Of a stretch of DNA of 52,045 nucleotides, positions 24,720-34,179 are shown piece by piece. The notes below the pieces were generated by a model. That model was given only the letters and a program-made list of their open reading frames with translations, had not been told where the DNA came from and made no database searches. A program made the position numbers and the translations under genes. Source of the DNA: Pseudarthrobacter enclensis (GTDB taxonomy: Bacteria > Actinomycetota > Actinomycetes > Actinomycetales > Micrococcaceae); NCBI RefSeq assembly GCF_030811655.1, contig NZ_JAUSRE010000028.1:1-52045 (forward strand), read 5' to 3'. Position 1 is the first letter of the stretch; each line of letters starts with the position of its first letter.

Positions 24720-26173
24720 GTAACTCCACCCTGGCGGGCAACGGCCATAAGGCTGCGCTTCAGCGGGACGGCCTGCAGCCCGGAATCGTTCACCTTGGAC
24801 TGGGTGCCTTCGCCCGTGCCCACACGGCCGTCTTCACGGAGGACGCCATGCTTGCGGCAGGCGATCCGCAGTGGGGCATCGTAGGGGTCACCCAGCGCTC
24901 GGCCACCGTGGCCCGGCAGCTGGCCCCACAGGACGGACTCTTCACCGTGGCCGAACGGGGCGAGGGTGCCGCACCGGCACGTGTCGTCTCCAGCATCGTT
25001 GAGGCAGTTTCAGGACGGGATAACCCGGAGCTAGTGGTGGAACGAATCGGCGCCGCGGCAACGAAGATCGTCACCCTCACGATTACCGAGAAGGGCTATC
25101 GGTTCAACCCGCAAACCCGCACCCTCGACCTGGACGACCCGGAGACCAGCGCAGACCTCGAAGGCAGGCCGCCGCGCACCGCCGTGGGCCAAATTGCGCG
25201 CGGCCTCCAGCGCCGGGCGCCCGCGGGCGCCGGACCCATCACGGTGGTGTCCTGCGACAACCTGCCCGGAAACGGTGAATTGACCGGCATACTGGTCCGC
25301 AACTTCGCCGCAGCCCTCCCAGCCGGGGAAGGCGACGAACTCCTCGCATGGATCGACCGCAACGCCACGTTCCCGTCCACCATGGTGGACCGGATGGTGC
25401 CGGCCACCACCGACGCCGACCTGGCCGCCGTCGAACGTGAACTCGGCCTCCGCGACGAGGCCGCCGTCGTCGCCGAGCCGTTCAAGCAGTGGGTCATCGA
25501 GGACAATTTCGCTGCCGGCCGGCCACGCTGGGAAGACGCCGGCGCCCTGTTCACCACAGATGTTGCCGCTTGGGAGTCCGCCAAGCTGCGGCTGCTCAAT
25601 GCCAGCCACTCCATGTTGGCCTACCTGGGCCTTGCTGCAGGCAAGGAAACCATTAGCGACGCGGTGGGCGTTGACGCCTTCCGCACGGCCTGCCGGCGCA
25701 TGATGCTGGACGAAGCGCTGCCCAGCATTGCCCTGCCCGCCGGCCTGGACGGCGAACAGTACTGTGAAGAAGTCCTGCGCCGGTTCGCGAACAGCGCCCT
25801 GGGCCACACCACCGCGAAGGTGGGCAGCGACGGTTCGCAGAAGATCGGCCTCCGGCTGCTTCCCACCATCCGCGGAACGATCGACGCCGGGCGCGAACCA
25901 CGATGGGTCTCACTCGCCGTCGCGTCGTGGATGCACCACGTGACCACCACTCTCGAAACAGACCTGAACGACCCGCTTGCGCAGGAACTGCAGGCCGCCC
26001 TTCCCACCACCCAATCCGCGGACACGGTGGTGCCTGCACTGCTCGGTTTCCGGTCCGTCTTTGACCCTGACCTGGCGGAGCACTCGCGGTTCAGGGAACT
26101 GCTGCTGCACTGGTACCGCATCCTGGAAACTGACGGGCCGGACGGCCTGGGAAATGAGATCAACCATGTCTGA
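24707..26173 (+). CDS. uxuB: Mannitol dehydrogenase family, fructuronate reductase-like; non-AUG start likely
   Basis: About 488 residues of the long-chain polyol dehydrogenase family. The first ATG in frame (24848) would cut off the NAD motif GIVHLGLGAFARAHTA, which the family needs, so the true start lies upstream. The frame before it contains no ATG, GTG or TTG. ATC 24707 sits 7 nt after GGGAG, and CTG 24716 overlaps the kdgK stop as CTGA; both are candidates. Other landmarks are VSCDNLPGNGEL and KQWVIEDNFAAGRPRWEDAG. It would reduce D-fructuronate to D-mannonate with NADH. It overlaps both neighbours. Confidence 0.83.
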   Translation: MERLSNSTLAGNGHKAALQRDGLQPGIVHLGLGAFARAHTAVFTEDAMLAAGDPQWGIVGVTQRSATVARQLAPQDGLFTVAERGEGAAPARVVSSIVEAVSGRDNPELVVERIGAAATKIVTLTITEKGYRFNPQTRTLDLDDPETSADLEGRPPRTAVGQIARGLQRRAPAGAGPITVVSCDNLPGNGELTGILVRNFAAALPAGEGDELLAWIDRNATFPSTMVDRMVPATTDADLAAVERELGLRDEAAVVAEPFKQWVIEDNFAAGRPRWEDAGALFTTDVAAWESAKLRLLNASHSMLAYLGLAAGKETISDAVGVDAFRTACRRMMLDEALPSIALPAGLDGEQYCEEVLRRFANSALGHTTAKVGSDGSQKIGLRLLPTIRGTIDAGREPRWVSLAVASWMHHVTTTLETDLNDPLAQELQAALPTTQSADTVVPALLGFRSVFDPDLAEHSRFRELLLHWYRILETDGPDGLGNEINHV

Positions 26174-26797
26174 CGCCTCCAACGTCCTCAACGTCTCGCC
26201 GGTCATCCCGGTAGTCACCATCGACGACCTCCAGGACGCGGTGCCTCTGGCCCGCGCGCTGGTGGACGGAGGCGTCAAGATCATCGAACTGACCCTCCGG
26301 ACCGGCTCCGCGCTGACCTCCCTGAAGCTGATCGCAGAAGAGGTGCCGGAAATCCTGGTCGGCGCCGGCACCATCCTCACGCCCACCCAGGCCGATGCCG
26401 CAGTGCAGGCCGGGCGAAGTTCCTGGTCAGCCCCGGCGTCACCCCCGCCCTGCTAACCTCAATGCTGTCCCTCGATGTCCCGGTGCTTCCGGGTGTTGCC
26501 ACCGTAGGAGAGGTAATGGCGGTGCTGGAGGCCGGGCTGGACACGATGAAGTTCTTCCCCGCCGGGCCCGCGGGCGGCCCCTCGTACCTGGCCGCCATCG
26601 GAGCGCCCGTCCCGCATGTGCAGTTCTGCCCCACCGGCGGCATCACCCTGGCCACCGCACCGGACTACCTGCGACTGCCCAACGTGGCCTGCGTGGGCGG
26701 CAGTTGGCTCACCCCTGTCGACGCCGTCGCGGCCAAAGACTGGGACCGCATCACCGACCTGGCCGCGGAGTCGGCTCAATTGAAGTGTGAACTCTGA
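26166..26797 (+). pseudogene. eda: KDPG aldolase (eda), single-base frameshift
   Basis: ATG 26166 overlaps the uxuB stop by 8 bp. Residues 1-83 read as KDPG/KHG aldolase (VSPVIPVVTIDDLQDAVPLA, KIIELTLRTGSALTSL, VGAGTILTPTQADAAVQAG). At about 26412-26415 GCCGGGCGAAG stands where GCCGGGGCGAAG is expected. One lost G ends the frame after 12 wrong residues. The rest continues in the other frame: KFLVSPGVTPALLTS, then GLDTMKFFPAGPAGG with the Schiff-base Lys, to a stop at 26797. The enzyme splits KDPG into pyruvate and glyceraldehyde 3-phosphate. All active-site residues survive, so a recent mutation or a homopolymer sequencing error are both possible. Confidence 0.88.
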
Positions 26798-26977
26798 ACG
26801 TGCCAAATGAGCTCCCGCTAGAGCAACAAAACAGGTGGTCTTCGTGGGTCTGCTTATAGGAGGGGAGCTGTCCACATCTACTTCGGCGCGTCGCACCTGA
26901 GCGCCGGTAATGAAGATTCCGTCAAGGCGGTTTTGCGCGCCTCGACGAGCCTTCGCCCCCAGTTCGACTGCGTGGAC

Positions 26978-27289
26978 TTACTCCGCAGCGGCGACCCCGA
27001 GGTCAGCGGCGTGGCCGCTGATGGTGCGGGCGAGGTCGATGTCGCGGCTGGTGATCCCGCCGACGTCGTGGCTTCAGAGCGTGACGCTTACCTGGGGGTA
27101 GGTGAGGGTGAGGTCGGGGTGGTGGTTGGCTTCCTCGGCGGAGGCGCCGATGCGGTTCACGAGCTCGAGCCCGGTGGAGAACTTCCGGGTCTTGAAGGTG
27201 GCGGTGAGGGCTTCGCCGGTCAGGTGCCAGCCCGTAAGTCCTGCTTCGGTGAGTTCGGCGGCGGACAGTTTCCGTTGGGGATCAGTCAT
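26978..27289 (-). pseudogene. 4a-hydroxytetrahydrobiopterin dehydratase (PCD), copy 3, nonsense codon
   Basis: Full-length homologue of the intact copy (312 bp, ATG 27289, TAA 26978-26980). It reads MTDPQRKLSAAELTEAGLTG to VSVTL, then TGA at 27074-27076 where the intact gene has a Ser codon (position 72). The rest of the frame is intact, including SHDVGG. The stop removes one active-site His and the C-terminal helix. A different lesion from copy 1. Confidence 0.85.
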
Positions 27290-27651
27290 AGTGCCATCAT
27301 GGCTCCGGAGGGTCGCCGTGGGCTACCCAGGAGGCACTACGCCTCCCAAGTGATGGCCGCACCGGCGACGGCGGTTGAAACTCGGCATTTGGTGTGGATG
27401 ACGCCGTCGCGCCGGGGCGGTTGGGGGAAGGTTCAGTCACGATGCCAGGCGCGTCCTTCTCTGAGCCCCTAGACACTATGTGAGGGCCCTACAGCGTATC
27501 TTCCGTCAATTGGCAGTGGGAGTTGGACTGATGGCGGTGCCGTCGGGGTGGAATCGTTGGCCGGCGCCGTTATTGGAGTTACAGGTGATGGGCGTATGAA
27601 ATTCGATCTGAAGACGACCGGCGGAGTTCGAAAGTTGGCCCCCGCGGATGG

Positions 27652-27668
27652 TGTGGACAATGTCCACA
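27652..27668. repeat. Palindrome TGTGGACAATGTCCACA (copy C)
   Basis: Perfect 7-bp arms around AAT, in the same relative place as the copy at 1758-1776. Confidence 0.75.
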
Positions 27669-27746
27669 ATTTTCATACCGGAGTGCTTCGTACCGCTAGC
27701 GAACTGCTTCGGATTCCGCATATTTTCGCGGATTCCCAGTGCCTGC

Positions 27747-27832
27747 AGGGGATGGAATGTAGTTCGAGTCCCACCTCGGGCACGACGGATTCCCTCGTCA
27801 GGGGCGATTTTGCTTTGACGTGTTGACAAAGC
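27747..27832 (+). repeat. tRNA-Leu-like 3' end remnant plus hairpin tail (copy C)
   Basis: GTTCGAGTCCCACCTCGGGC (27762-27781) resembles the T-loop/acceptor end of tRNA-Leu. CCCT-CGTC-AGGG with a T-rich tail and GCTTTG-N9-CAAAGC (27812-27832) follow. The T-stem 5' side is degenerate and the 5' half of a tRNA is absent. Confidence 0.5.
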
Positions 27833-28504
27833 TTGTGGTGGCGTCCCTCTGACGCTGGGAGTGCGGGCTTTGGCCTGGCTGCTGCGGAGCTTATTTAGGT
27901 GTGGGGTGCGGGTCCATGTCCCTGGCTGGTGGGCCTTCCGTTTGCTCAGAGTGGGTCCTGGCGCTTCCTCGTTTCGCTCTGTTGGGTGGGCCGGTGTTGG
28001 CCTACACCTATTCATGTGCCGGGGGAGCGGGAACAACATGACCGCAAGGATCTCGTGGTCTTCTCCGACTGGCTGATCCTGGTCCTCTGAGGCCGCTATG
28101 TGTGCGCCGCTTTGTCCTGCCAAAGGGTGGGTGTACAGCGTCCATACTTACGCCTGCTTTATGTGAGCCTTGTTCGGCTACCCGGGGGGTCCGACGCCGC
28201 CAGCATGCCGGGAGAGGAAATCCCCTGCACGCTTCTGGTCGATTACCCGGCTGCCGCTTATCAGGCCGTGTTGGACAGAACTGCGGCCATGCAGCGTTCC
28301 GCGTGGTAGGCGTTGTGGCGTGTGCGCACTTCCTCGCCTGCCCGTACGACGACGGTGGCCTTGCAGCTGGCTTCAGCCCATGTCCTCCGCGCAGCGTGGA
28401 CACACCGTACCCTAGGTAGCACGTCTCCCGAGCTACAGTGACTCCTTCGTTTCGTCCGAAGTGGCCCAGGGAGGACAGACTTGGGAGTGGTGGCGGCGGC
28501 TTGT

Positions 28505-29413
28505 CTACGGTGCTAGTGCGACCCGGTTCCGGCCGCCGGCTTTGGCGGTGTAGAGGGCCGCGTCGGCCTCTCCAATTACGGCGTCCGCGTCAGGGTGGTG
28601 CGCGGGGGTGAAGGCGGAGATTCCTGCACTGATTGTTAGGTGGCCCGTCGGGTCCCCGGAGTGGATGATGTTGAGGGCGTGGACGGCGTGAAGTGCCCGT
28701 TCCAGCATCTGTTTGGCGCCCTGTTGTGACTGCTTCGGCAGGACGAGGAGGAATTCCTCGCCGCCGTACCGGTACACCCCGTCGCTGCTGCGTGCCGCTG
28801 CTGCCAGTGCGGTGCCAACCGCTTGTAATGCCTGGTCGCCGGCCTGGTGTCCGTAGATGTCGTTGTAGCTTTTGAAGTTGTCGACGTCGCACATGGCGAG
28901 ACAGTATTCCTCCTCGTACCGTTGGCTGCGGGCGTGCACTTGTGTGAGGTCTTCGGTGAGCTTGAGCCTGTTGCTCAACCCAGTCAGGGGATCGGTTCGG
29001 GCCTGCTGTGTGAGCATGTCCCGGTACCGGGCCAGGTCGGCGTGCAAAGTGGTGACCCGCTGTGCCACCAGCAGCCGGGTGTGCAGGACAAAAGGGTCCA
29101 GCGGCTTGGTGACGTAGTCGTCCGCGCCGGCCTGGAGCCCGGCAAGGACGTCGTCCCGGGACCCTTGGGAGGTGAGCAGCACGATGTAGGTGTACAGGTC
29201 TGCCGCCCGTGCCCGAATGGCACGGCAGAGGGCGGGCCCGTCCCGGCCGGGCATCATCCAGTCCGTGACCACCACGTCCGGCTCGTGCTCCAGATACATA
29301 GCCCACGCCTCGTCGCCGTCCCTCGCGGTCAGGCAGTCATGACCAGATCGGTCGACGGCTGCCTTAGCTACCAGGAGCGAGCCCGGATCGTCATCTGCCA
29401 CCAGGATTTTCAC
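28505..29413 (-). CDS. PleD-like response regulator, REC-GGDEF diguanylate cyclase
   Basis: 302 residues from GTG 29413, overlapping the stop of the upstream kinase gene (GTGA). Residues 1-120 are a receiver domain with acidic ADDDP and phospho-acceptor D51 in VVTDWMMPG; K103 completes the site. Residues 135-300 are a GGDEF domain with the active-site variant GGEEF (217-221). R208-S-S-D211 lies exactly five residues before it and fits the RxxD product-inhibition site. It should make cyclic di-GMP when phosphorylated, with feedback control. The coupled hybrid kinase is its obvious partner. Confidence 0.93.
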   Translation of the reverse strand: MKILVADDDPGSLLVAKAAVDRSGHDCLTARDGDEAWAMYLEHEPDVVVTDWMMPGRDGPALCRAIRARAADLYTYIVLLTSQGSRDDVLAGLQAGADDYVTKPLDPFVLHTRLLVAQRVTTLHADLARYRDMLTQQARTDPLTGLSNRLKLTEDLTQVHARSQRYEEEYCLAMCDVDNFKSYNDIYGHQAGDQALQAVGTALAAAARSSDGVYRYGGEEFLLVLPKQSQQGAKQMLERALHAVHALNIIHSGDPTGHLTISAGISAFTPAHHPDADAVIGEADAALYTAKAGGRNRVALAP

Positions 29414-32400
29414 GGCGCACCGTCCAGGGCCCGATCAAGTTCGATATTGACGTGCGCGAGTTCCGCTTCGAGTCGGCTGATAAGCTGCCCGGCGTGGCCG
29501 TGATTTCCGGCCGACCCGATAGCCTCCAGCTCGCCGCACAGGGCCGCGACGGTGGTGGCGCCGATGTTGGCCGCGGCACCTCTGAGTGCGTGGGCCGCCT
29601 GGGCCAGGGCTGGACCGTCGTTGTCGTTGATCGCTTGATGCAGGGAGGCGATCCGGTCCGGGACATCGTTGCGGAAAGCTTCTGCTGCGGCCGGCAACAG
29701 GCCCAGCCCATCGGATGGCCCAAGGTCACGAAGAGTCGCCAGCCGGCTTTTATCGAGCCCCTGCCTGGCATGCCCGCTGGTGGGTGATGGATGACCGCCC
29801 GTGACGGCCAAAGGTTGCTCGGGCAGGTAACTGCCGACCTTGTCGGGGACCCATCGGGCCAGGACTGTTTCGAGGTCAGCGGAGTCGACGGGTTTGGCGA
29901 GGTAATCGTCCATGCCGGCGGCGAGGCAGCGTTCACGGTCCCCGTCGAGGGCACCGGCAGTCATCGCGATGATGGGAAGCCGGCTGTTCCCGTCCTGACG
30001 GCTCCGGATGATCCCGGTGGCTTCGAACCCGTCCATCACCGGCATGTGGCAGTCCATCAGGACTGCGTCATATTCTGTTGTTTCGACGGCGGCCACTGCG
30101 TCGGCGCCGTTGGCGACGACGTCCACGTCATAGCCGAACTTCCCCACTGTTGATCGGGCCACGAGCTGGTTGACTTCATTGTCCTCGACGACCAGGAGGC
30201 GGCCGCGGACGGGCCTTTGATGGGAGGGGCCGGTGCCGGTCAGTTCACGCATAGCCGAGCTAGTCCTACCTGCGAGCCGCTCAGTTGGGGGGCGTTGTTC
30301 GCTGGTGGACATTAGGCGGATCAGGCGGTTGTAGAACTCGGAGCTGCGGACTGGTTTCATGAGCCATTCCCGGACTCCGGCGTCGGCGATTGCTGAGCCG
30401 TTGATCTGCATGGTCGAGGTGAGCATGATGAGTTCGATGCTGGCCAGGGCAGGGTCAGCTTTGATGGCCCGTGCCAGTTCCAGGCCGTTGGTTCCGGGCA
30501 TGCATAGGTCCAGGACCGCAAGATCAAAGGGTTCTCCCCGCTCTGCGGCCTTACGGGCGCTGACCAGGGCGGTCTTGGCGTCAGGTACGGCGTGAGGTTG
30601 CAGCTTCCAGCCGCGCAGCTGTGACTCCAGTACCAGGCGGTTGGTGGCATTGTCGTCCACCACCAGTGCGCGCATCTTGGTGAGGATGTCTGCGGTTGGC
30701 AGGGGATCGGTGGACGGTGGCGCCACGGGCAACGGGATCCGGAACCAGAAGGTACTGCCTTGTCCCGGCACGCTTTTCATCCCGATCTCACCGTTCATGG
30801 CTTCGGTCAGGCGGTTGCAGATTGCCAGCCCCAGTCCGGTGCCACCGTAGCGGCGGGTGGTCGAGGCGTCGGCTTGGGAAAATGATTCGAACAGCCGGGC
30901 ATGCTGGGTGGGTTCGATACCGATTCCTGTATCGCGGACTTCGAAATAGATCGTGGCAGCGGATCCGTGCCGGGCATCACCTGTTTCCGTCTTGACTCGG
31001 ATGGCGACTTCTCCTGCCGCGGTGAACTTCACGGCGTTGGAGGCCAGGTTCAACAGGATCTGGCGGATCCTGCCTGAATCTCCGATCAATCTGCCGGGAA
31101 GGCCTGGCTCGCAGTAGGCGATGAGTTCCAACCGCTTGGCTTGTGCCGGTTCCGCTAACAGCGCCGCGACGTCCTCAACCAGGAGCCGGGGATCGAAGGG
31201 CCGCAGGTCCAGTTCGACTTTGCCCGCCTCGAGTTTGGAAAAATCCAGGATGTCATTGATCAAGGCCAGCAGCGCTTCACCGGCGCCTTTGACGCCTTGG
31301 GCGTATTGTTTCTGTGTTTCATCCAAAGGGGTGTCGAGCAGCAGGGCAGTTAGTCCCACGACGCCGTTCATCGGCGTGCGGATTTCATGGCTCATGGTGG
31401 CGAGGAATTCGGACTTGAGCCTGCTGGCTTCCAGCGCGGCTGCCCGTGCTGCCCTGAGTTCGTCCTCGACGGCCCGGCGGAGAGTGATGTCTCTGGCGAT
31501 GATCGCAATCCCGAGTAGGTTCCCGTCTTTTTGGATTGGTGAGACCGTCGCGGAGACCGGGATGACCGTCCCGTCTTTCCTGACGTGTTCGGATTCGAAG
31601 TTCATCGCGTCGCCGCTGTCCCGGAGCCGCTCAAAGATCTCCTGGATCCTGTCGGCGCTGCCCGCGGGCAGGAGGATTCGCCCGTCGCGGCCGATGACCT
31701 CCTCTGCGGAGTAGCCGTACTGCCGCTCGGCGCCGGGGTTCCAACTGGTGATGAGGCCTTCGGGGGTGGTGCTCAAGATGGCATCGGTGGACGAATTCAC
31801 AATGGCGCCCAAACCTTCAAGCTCTGCAGTGCGGACGGCTACTTCCTGTTCCAGGCCGGTGGTCAAAGTGATGTTCTGAACGACGATCAGCACTTGGCGG
31901 ATCAGGATGAGGACGACCGTGGTTCTGGCCACCACCAACAGGAAAGTGCTTAGTTCCTGAACGTGGGGTCCTGCGACGACTACGAGGGCCACCAGGATAG
32001 GCGCGTAGGGGAGCAGTTCCAGGGCCAGAGCGAACGCCTTGCGCTCGGGCTGCGGTCTTTGCGCGTAGGGGACAAGCGGTGCAAGCGCAATCAGGAGAAA
32101 GGCGCCAATCCACCCCACCGCCAGGGGCGATCCTGTGACGCCCGTGACGCCGTCGAAGGTGAGTCTGATGTACGTGCTGTCCGTGATGGTCAGGGCGAGC
32201 AGCCCGCTGCCGAAACAAAGCCACGGGAGGCGTTCTCCTGGTTGCCGGCGCATGGCAAGGACCAGCACCAGACAGGTCATGACCACGTCCACCACGGGGT
32301 ATGCGACGCTGACCAGCACGGTCAGGACGTCGCCATCGGAGTTAAGGGCCGGCCCGAGTGCGGTGTACCAGCTGATCGCCAAGACGGAGCCGGCGATCAC

Positions 32401-32850
32401 CGAGGCATCAAGGGATGACCTGACCCAGCCCACCTTGGTTGTGCCGGCTGGACGTTTGAAGCTGAAAAGCGCGGCGGCGGCAGGCACGGAGTACGCGAGG
32501 AACAGGACGTCGGCAATCGAGGGAAAGGGATATGTGTTGTTGTTGGTGAGGCCGAACAACGTCCAAAGCGCCTGGCCCGCAGCCCAGGTAAACGCGGCGA
32601 CGGCCAGAAGAGACCACGCCCGCGCATTCTCACCGCGCCGAGCGGCCCTGCTGCAGCTGATGCCGGCCATCAGGGCAGCGGCAAGGATGAAGAAGTCGCC
32701 CGTTACCCTCGCCTGCACCGTTCCGTTGTTCCAAAAGAAATACAACGCGAGCGCCCCAAGGAGCAGGGCAGCACATCCAACGAGCCAAGCGAGCCGGGCC
32801 CCCCGTCGGCCGATACGCCGTCGCGGTTCCTGGAGAACGTTCTGAGACAC
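29410..32850 (-). CDS. Hybrid sensor histidine kinase (7+ TM, PAS, HisKA, HATPase, two REC, HPt)
   Basis: 1146 residues from GTG 32850, which has GGGAGGG 6 nt upstream; the frame is open 30 bp further but without a ribosome-binding site. Order: about eight membrane segments (20-325), PAS (about 345-460, NSSTDAILSTTPEGLITSWN), HisKA with H488 in ATMSHEIRTPMNG, HATPase (LLNLASNAVKFT, RDTGIGI, GGTGLGLAI), receiver 1 with D781 in VLDLCMPG, receiver 2 with D933 in LMDCHMPVMDG, and an HPt domain with H1087 in AHALRGAAANIG. All phosphorelay residues are intact. The relay probably ends on the receiver of the coupled diguanylate cyclase. The signal is unknown; the membrane part suggests envelope or membrane state. 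Confidence 0.93.
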   Translation of the reverse strand: MSQNVLQEPRRRIGRRGARLAWLVGCAALLLGALALYFFWNNGTVQARVTGDFFILAAALMAGISCSRAARRGENARAWSLLAVAAFTWAAGQALWTLFGLTNNNTYPFPSIADVLFLAYSVPAAAALFSFKRPAGTTKVGWVRSSLDASVIAGSVLAISWYTALGPALNSDGDVLTVLVSVAYPVVDVVMTCLVLVLAMRRQPGERLPWLCFGSGLLALTITDSTYIRLTFDGVTGVTGSPLAVGWIGAFLLIALAPLVPYAQRPQPERKAFALALELLPYAPILVALVVVAGPHVQELSTFLLVVARTTVVLILIRQVLIVVQNITLTTGLEQEVAVRTAELEGLGAIVNSSTDAILSTTPEGLITSWNPGAERQYGYSAEEVIGRDGRILLPAGSADRIQEIFERLRDSGDAMNFESEHVRKDGTVIPVSATVSPIQKDGNLLGIAIIARDITLRRAVEDELRAARAAALEASRLKSEFLATMSHEIRTPMNGVVGLTALLLDTPLDETQKQYAQGVKGAGEALLALINDILDFSKLEAGKVELDLRPFDPRLLVEDVAALLAEPAQAKRLELIAYCEPGLPGRLIGDSGRIRQILLNLASNAVKFTAAGEVAIRVKTETGDARHGSAATIYFEVRDTGIGIEPTQHARLFESFSQADASTTRRYGGTGLGLAICNRLTEAMNGEIGMKSVPGQGSTFWFRIPLPVAPPSTDPLPTADILTKMRALVVDDNATNRLVLESQLRGWKLQPHAVPDAKTALVSARKAAERGEPFDLAVLDLCMPGTNGLELARAIKADPALASIELIMLTSTMQINGSAIADAGVREWLMKPVRSSEFYNRLIRLMSTSEQRPPTERLAGRTSSAMRELTGTGPSHQRPVRGRLLVVEDNEVNQLVARSTVGKFGYDVDVVANGADAVAAVETTEYDAVLMDCHMPVMDGFEATGIIRSRQDGNSRLPIIAMTAGALDGDRERCLAAGMDDYLAKPVDSADLETVLARWVPDKVGSYLPEQPLAVTGGHPSPTSGHARQGLDKSRLATLRDLGPSDGLGLLPAAAEAFRNDVPDRIASLHQAINDNDGPALAQAAHALRGAAANIGATTVAALCGELEAIGSAGNHGHAGQLISRLEAELAHVNIELDRALDGAP

Positions 32851-33235
32851 GTGGAGCCCTCCCAATAGAGCGTCTCGCACCCGAAAAAATCTGAGACCCG
32901 GGCCGCCCGCAGAAACGGGCGGAGGCGCACTCTAAAAATATAGCTCTCTCGACTCGAACTGACCGCTTCATTTGCCTGCGACTCTGCCTTTCAGCCGCGG
33001 CGCTTAACGCCTTCACCGGCCGAACCAATCGGTCAGGGAGTCCGTTTCCCCTTCTTCGCGCTGTCCTAGCGCAGCCGGGTCGCAAACGCACGTTTACGAC
33101 GGCCTTTGCAAATCCCAGGTACGCGGGGAGACCGCATTGGTCAGCGACTATTACGGATGCAGATGCCAGGCCCGGGCGGAAGAGTCGCCTGCGGGGCGCA
33201 TGAGCGTAAGCATCACTGAACGGGCCCCGGTTGAT
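32851..33235. other. Intergenic region upstream of the hybrid kinase
   Basis: 385 bp. The part at 32880-32960 is AT-richer (AAAAATCTGAG, AAAAATATAGCTC) and probably holds the kinase promoter. No gene or strong hairpin is seen. Confidence 0.4.
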
Positions 33236-33604
33236 TCACTCGGTCAGCCAGGTTACCGCCTCGTCCACTGATGTGAAGAACCGCGTCGGACATGAATGGT
33301 CATGCTGTGAGGCATAGAAGATGGCGATGACCTCGTCTACGGGACTGGCACCGACGAGGGCCATCCGTGCGAGCGGCCACGGCGCTGCAAAAATCTCTCT
33401 GGCACGGCGATCGACCCACTCCAAGTTGGACATTTCCACCAGCATTGGGAGGGCCCGCCCAGAACTTATCTCGACCGCGCGGCTCTTCATGGCGGTTGCT
33501 TCGGTTGCAGTGACCACTGCTCCGGGTGTCCATCGAACATGCAGGTAACCGTGACGGGAAAGATCAATGGTCACGACGGTGCGTTCCTGCCCATTCAGTT
33601 CCAC
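33236..33604 (-). CDS. STAS/SpoIIAA-like domain protein
   Basis: 122 residues from GTG 33604 with GAGGAG 5 nt upstream. The pattern TVVTIDLSRHGYLHVRWTPG, a Thr/Ala-rich helix, then ALPMLVEMSNLEWVDRRARE, FYASQHDHSCPTRFFTSVDE and AVTWL follows the SpoIIAA/STAS-like fold found in small actinobacterial proteins. It is cytoplasmic with no membrane segment. Such proteins often act as regulators or partners in stress responses, but no partner kinase is adjacent. It is a stand-alone gene; function unknown. Confidence 0.75.
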   Translation of the reverse strand: MELNGQERTVVTIDLSRHGYLHVRWTPGAVVTATEATAMKSRAVEISSGRALPMLVEMSNLEWVDRRAREIFAAPWPLARMALVGASPVDEVIAIFYASQHDHSCPTRFFTSVDEAVTWLTE

Positions 33605-34026
33605 GGCAACTCCTCAGCACCCGTACGCAAGCCGGCCTACTGAAGTCAGCGGGCCAGAAATCCTAACAGTACGTTCCCCGGGTCCCTTTCCACATCATCT
33701 TTATGGTTTTTAGGCAGTCATTTAGGCCCCCTGCAGGGGTGTGCGGTGCATGCTAATGCTGGGTGGAGGCCTGGTTGAACGCAATGCCCCGCCCACTCGC
33801 GATGGCTTCGAAACACTCGTGGACGGTAGCTACTTGCGTGCCCAGACGGACCGCTGTCCTCTACATAGGTGCGCTGGGCCGCTTGGGGCATCGTTTGTCT
33901 GACGTCACAGGCCCGTTCAGACGTGCTGGAGTCACATTTGCGCATCCGCCGTTGGGATAATCCTGATGTGTCATTTGGATCAGGTAGCTCTGGTGGCGGC
34001 GGGTACAGGCTGTTAAAGGTTAGGGG
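33605..34026. other. Intergenic region, no gene seen
   Basis: 422 bp between two minus-strand genes. Short frames are present on both strands but none has a ribosome-binding site or recognisable content. Confidence 0.4.
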
Positions 34027-34179
34027 TCAGGCGTTGGTCTTGCGTTTGAGCCACGCCCATACGCCTGTAGCGACGAACAGGATCAGGCCGATGATGGCGA
34101 GCCAGAGAAGTCCTTTTACAACGAAGCCGACGATGGACAGTATGAGCCAGAGGACCAGAAGGCCGATGATGATTCCCAT
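34027..34179 (-). CDS. Small hydrophobic membrane protein, 50 residues
   Basis: ATG 34179 to TGA 34027. The sequence is MGIIIGLLVLWLILSIVGFV, then a short VKGLLWLAIIGLILFVATG segment, then a basic tail WAWLKRKTNA. That gives two membrane helices and a cytoplasmic positive end. Actinobacteria often encode such 45-60-residue 'hydrophobic proteins' of unknown role. The ribosome-binding site is weak. Third-position G/C use fits coding, and no frame of the other strand is plausible here. Confidence 0.65.
   Translation of the reverse strand: MGIIIGLLVLWLILSIVGFVVKGLLWLAIIGLILFVATGVWAWLKRKTNA

Larger units (their letters stand above)
27290..28504. repeat. Gene desert carrying repeat block C
   Basis: About 1.2 kb. 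From the PCD 5' flank to about 28060 it parallels block A in order: palindrome, tRNA-Leu-like end, hairpin, GC-rich tail ending GGGGGAGCGGGAACAACATG. From 28090 to 28440 several short plus-strand frames have biased composition, e.g. IPCTLLVDYPAAAYQAVLDR at about 28220-28280. They lack starts with ribosome-binding sites and look like gene debris. Confidence 0.55.

Noticed and set aside
28100..28309. 69-codon plus-strand frame with IPCTLLVDYPAAAYQ
   Set aside because: Composition is suggestive, but there is no ribosome-binding site and no family; treated as debris in block C.
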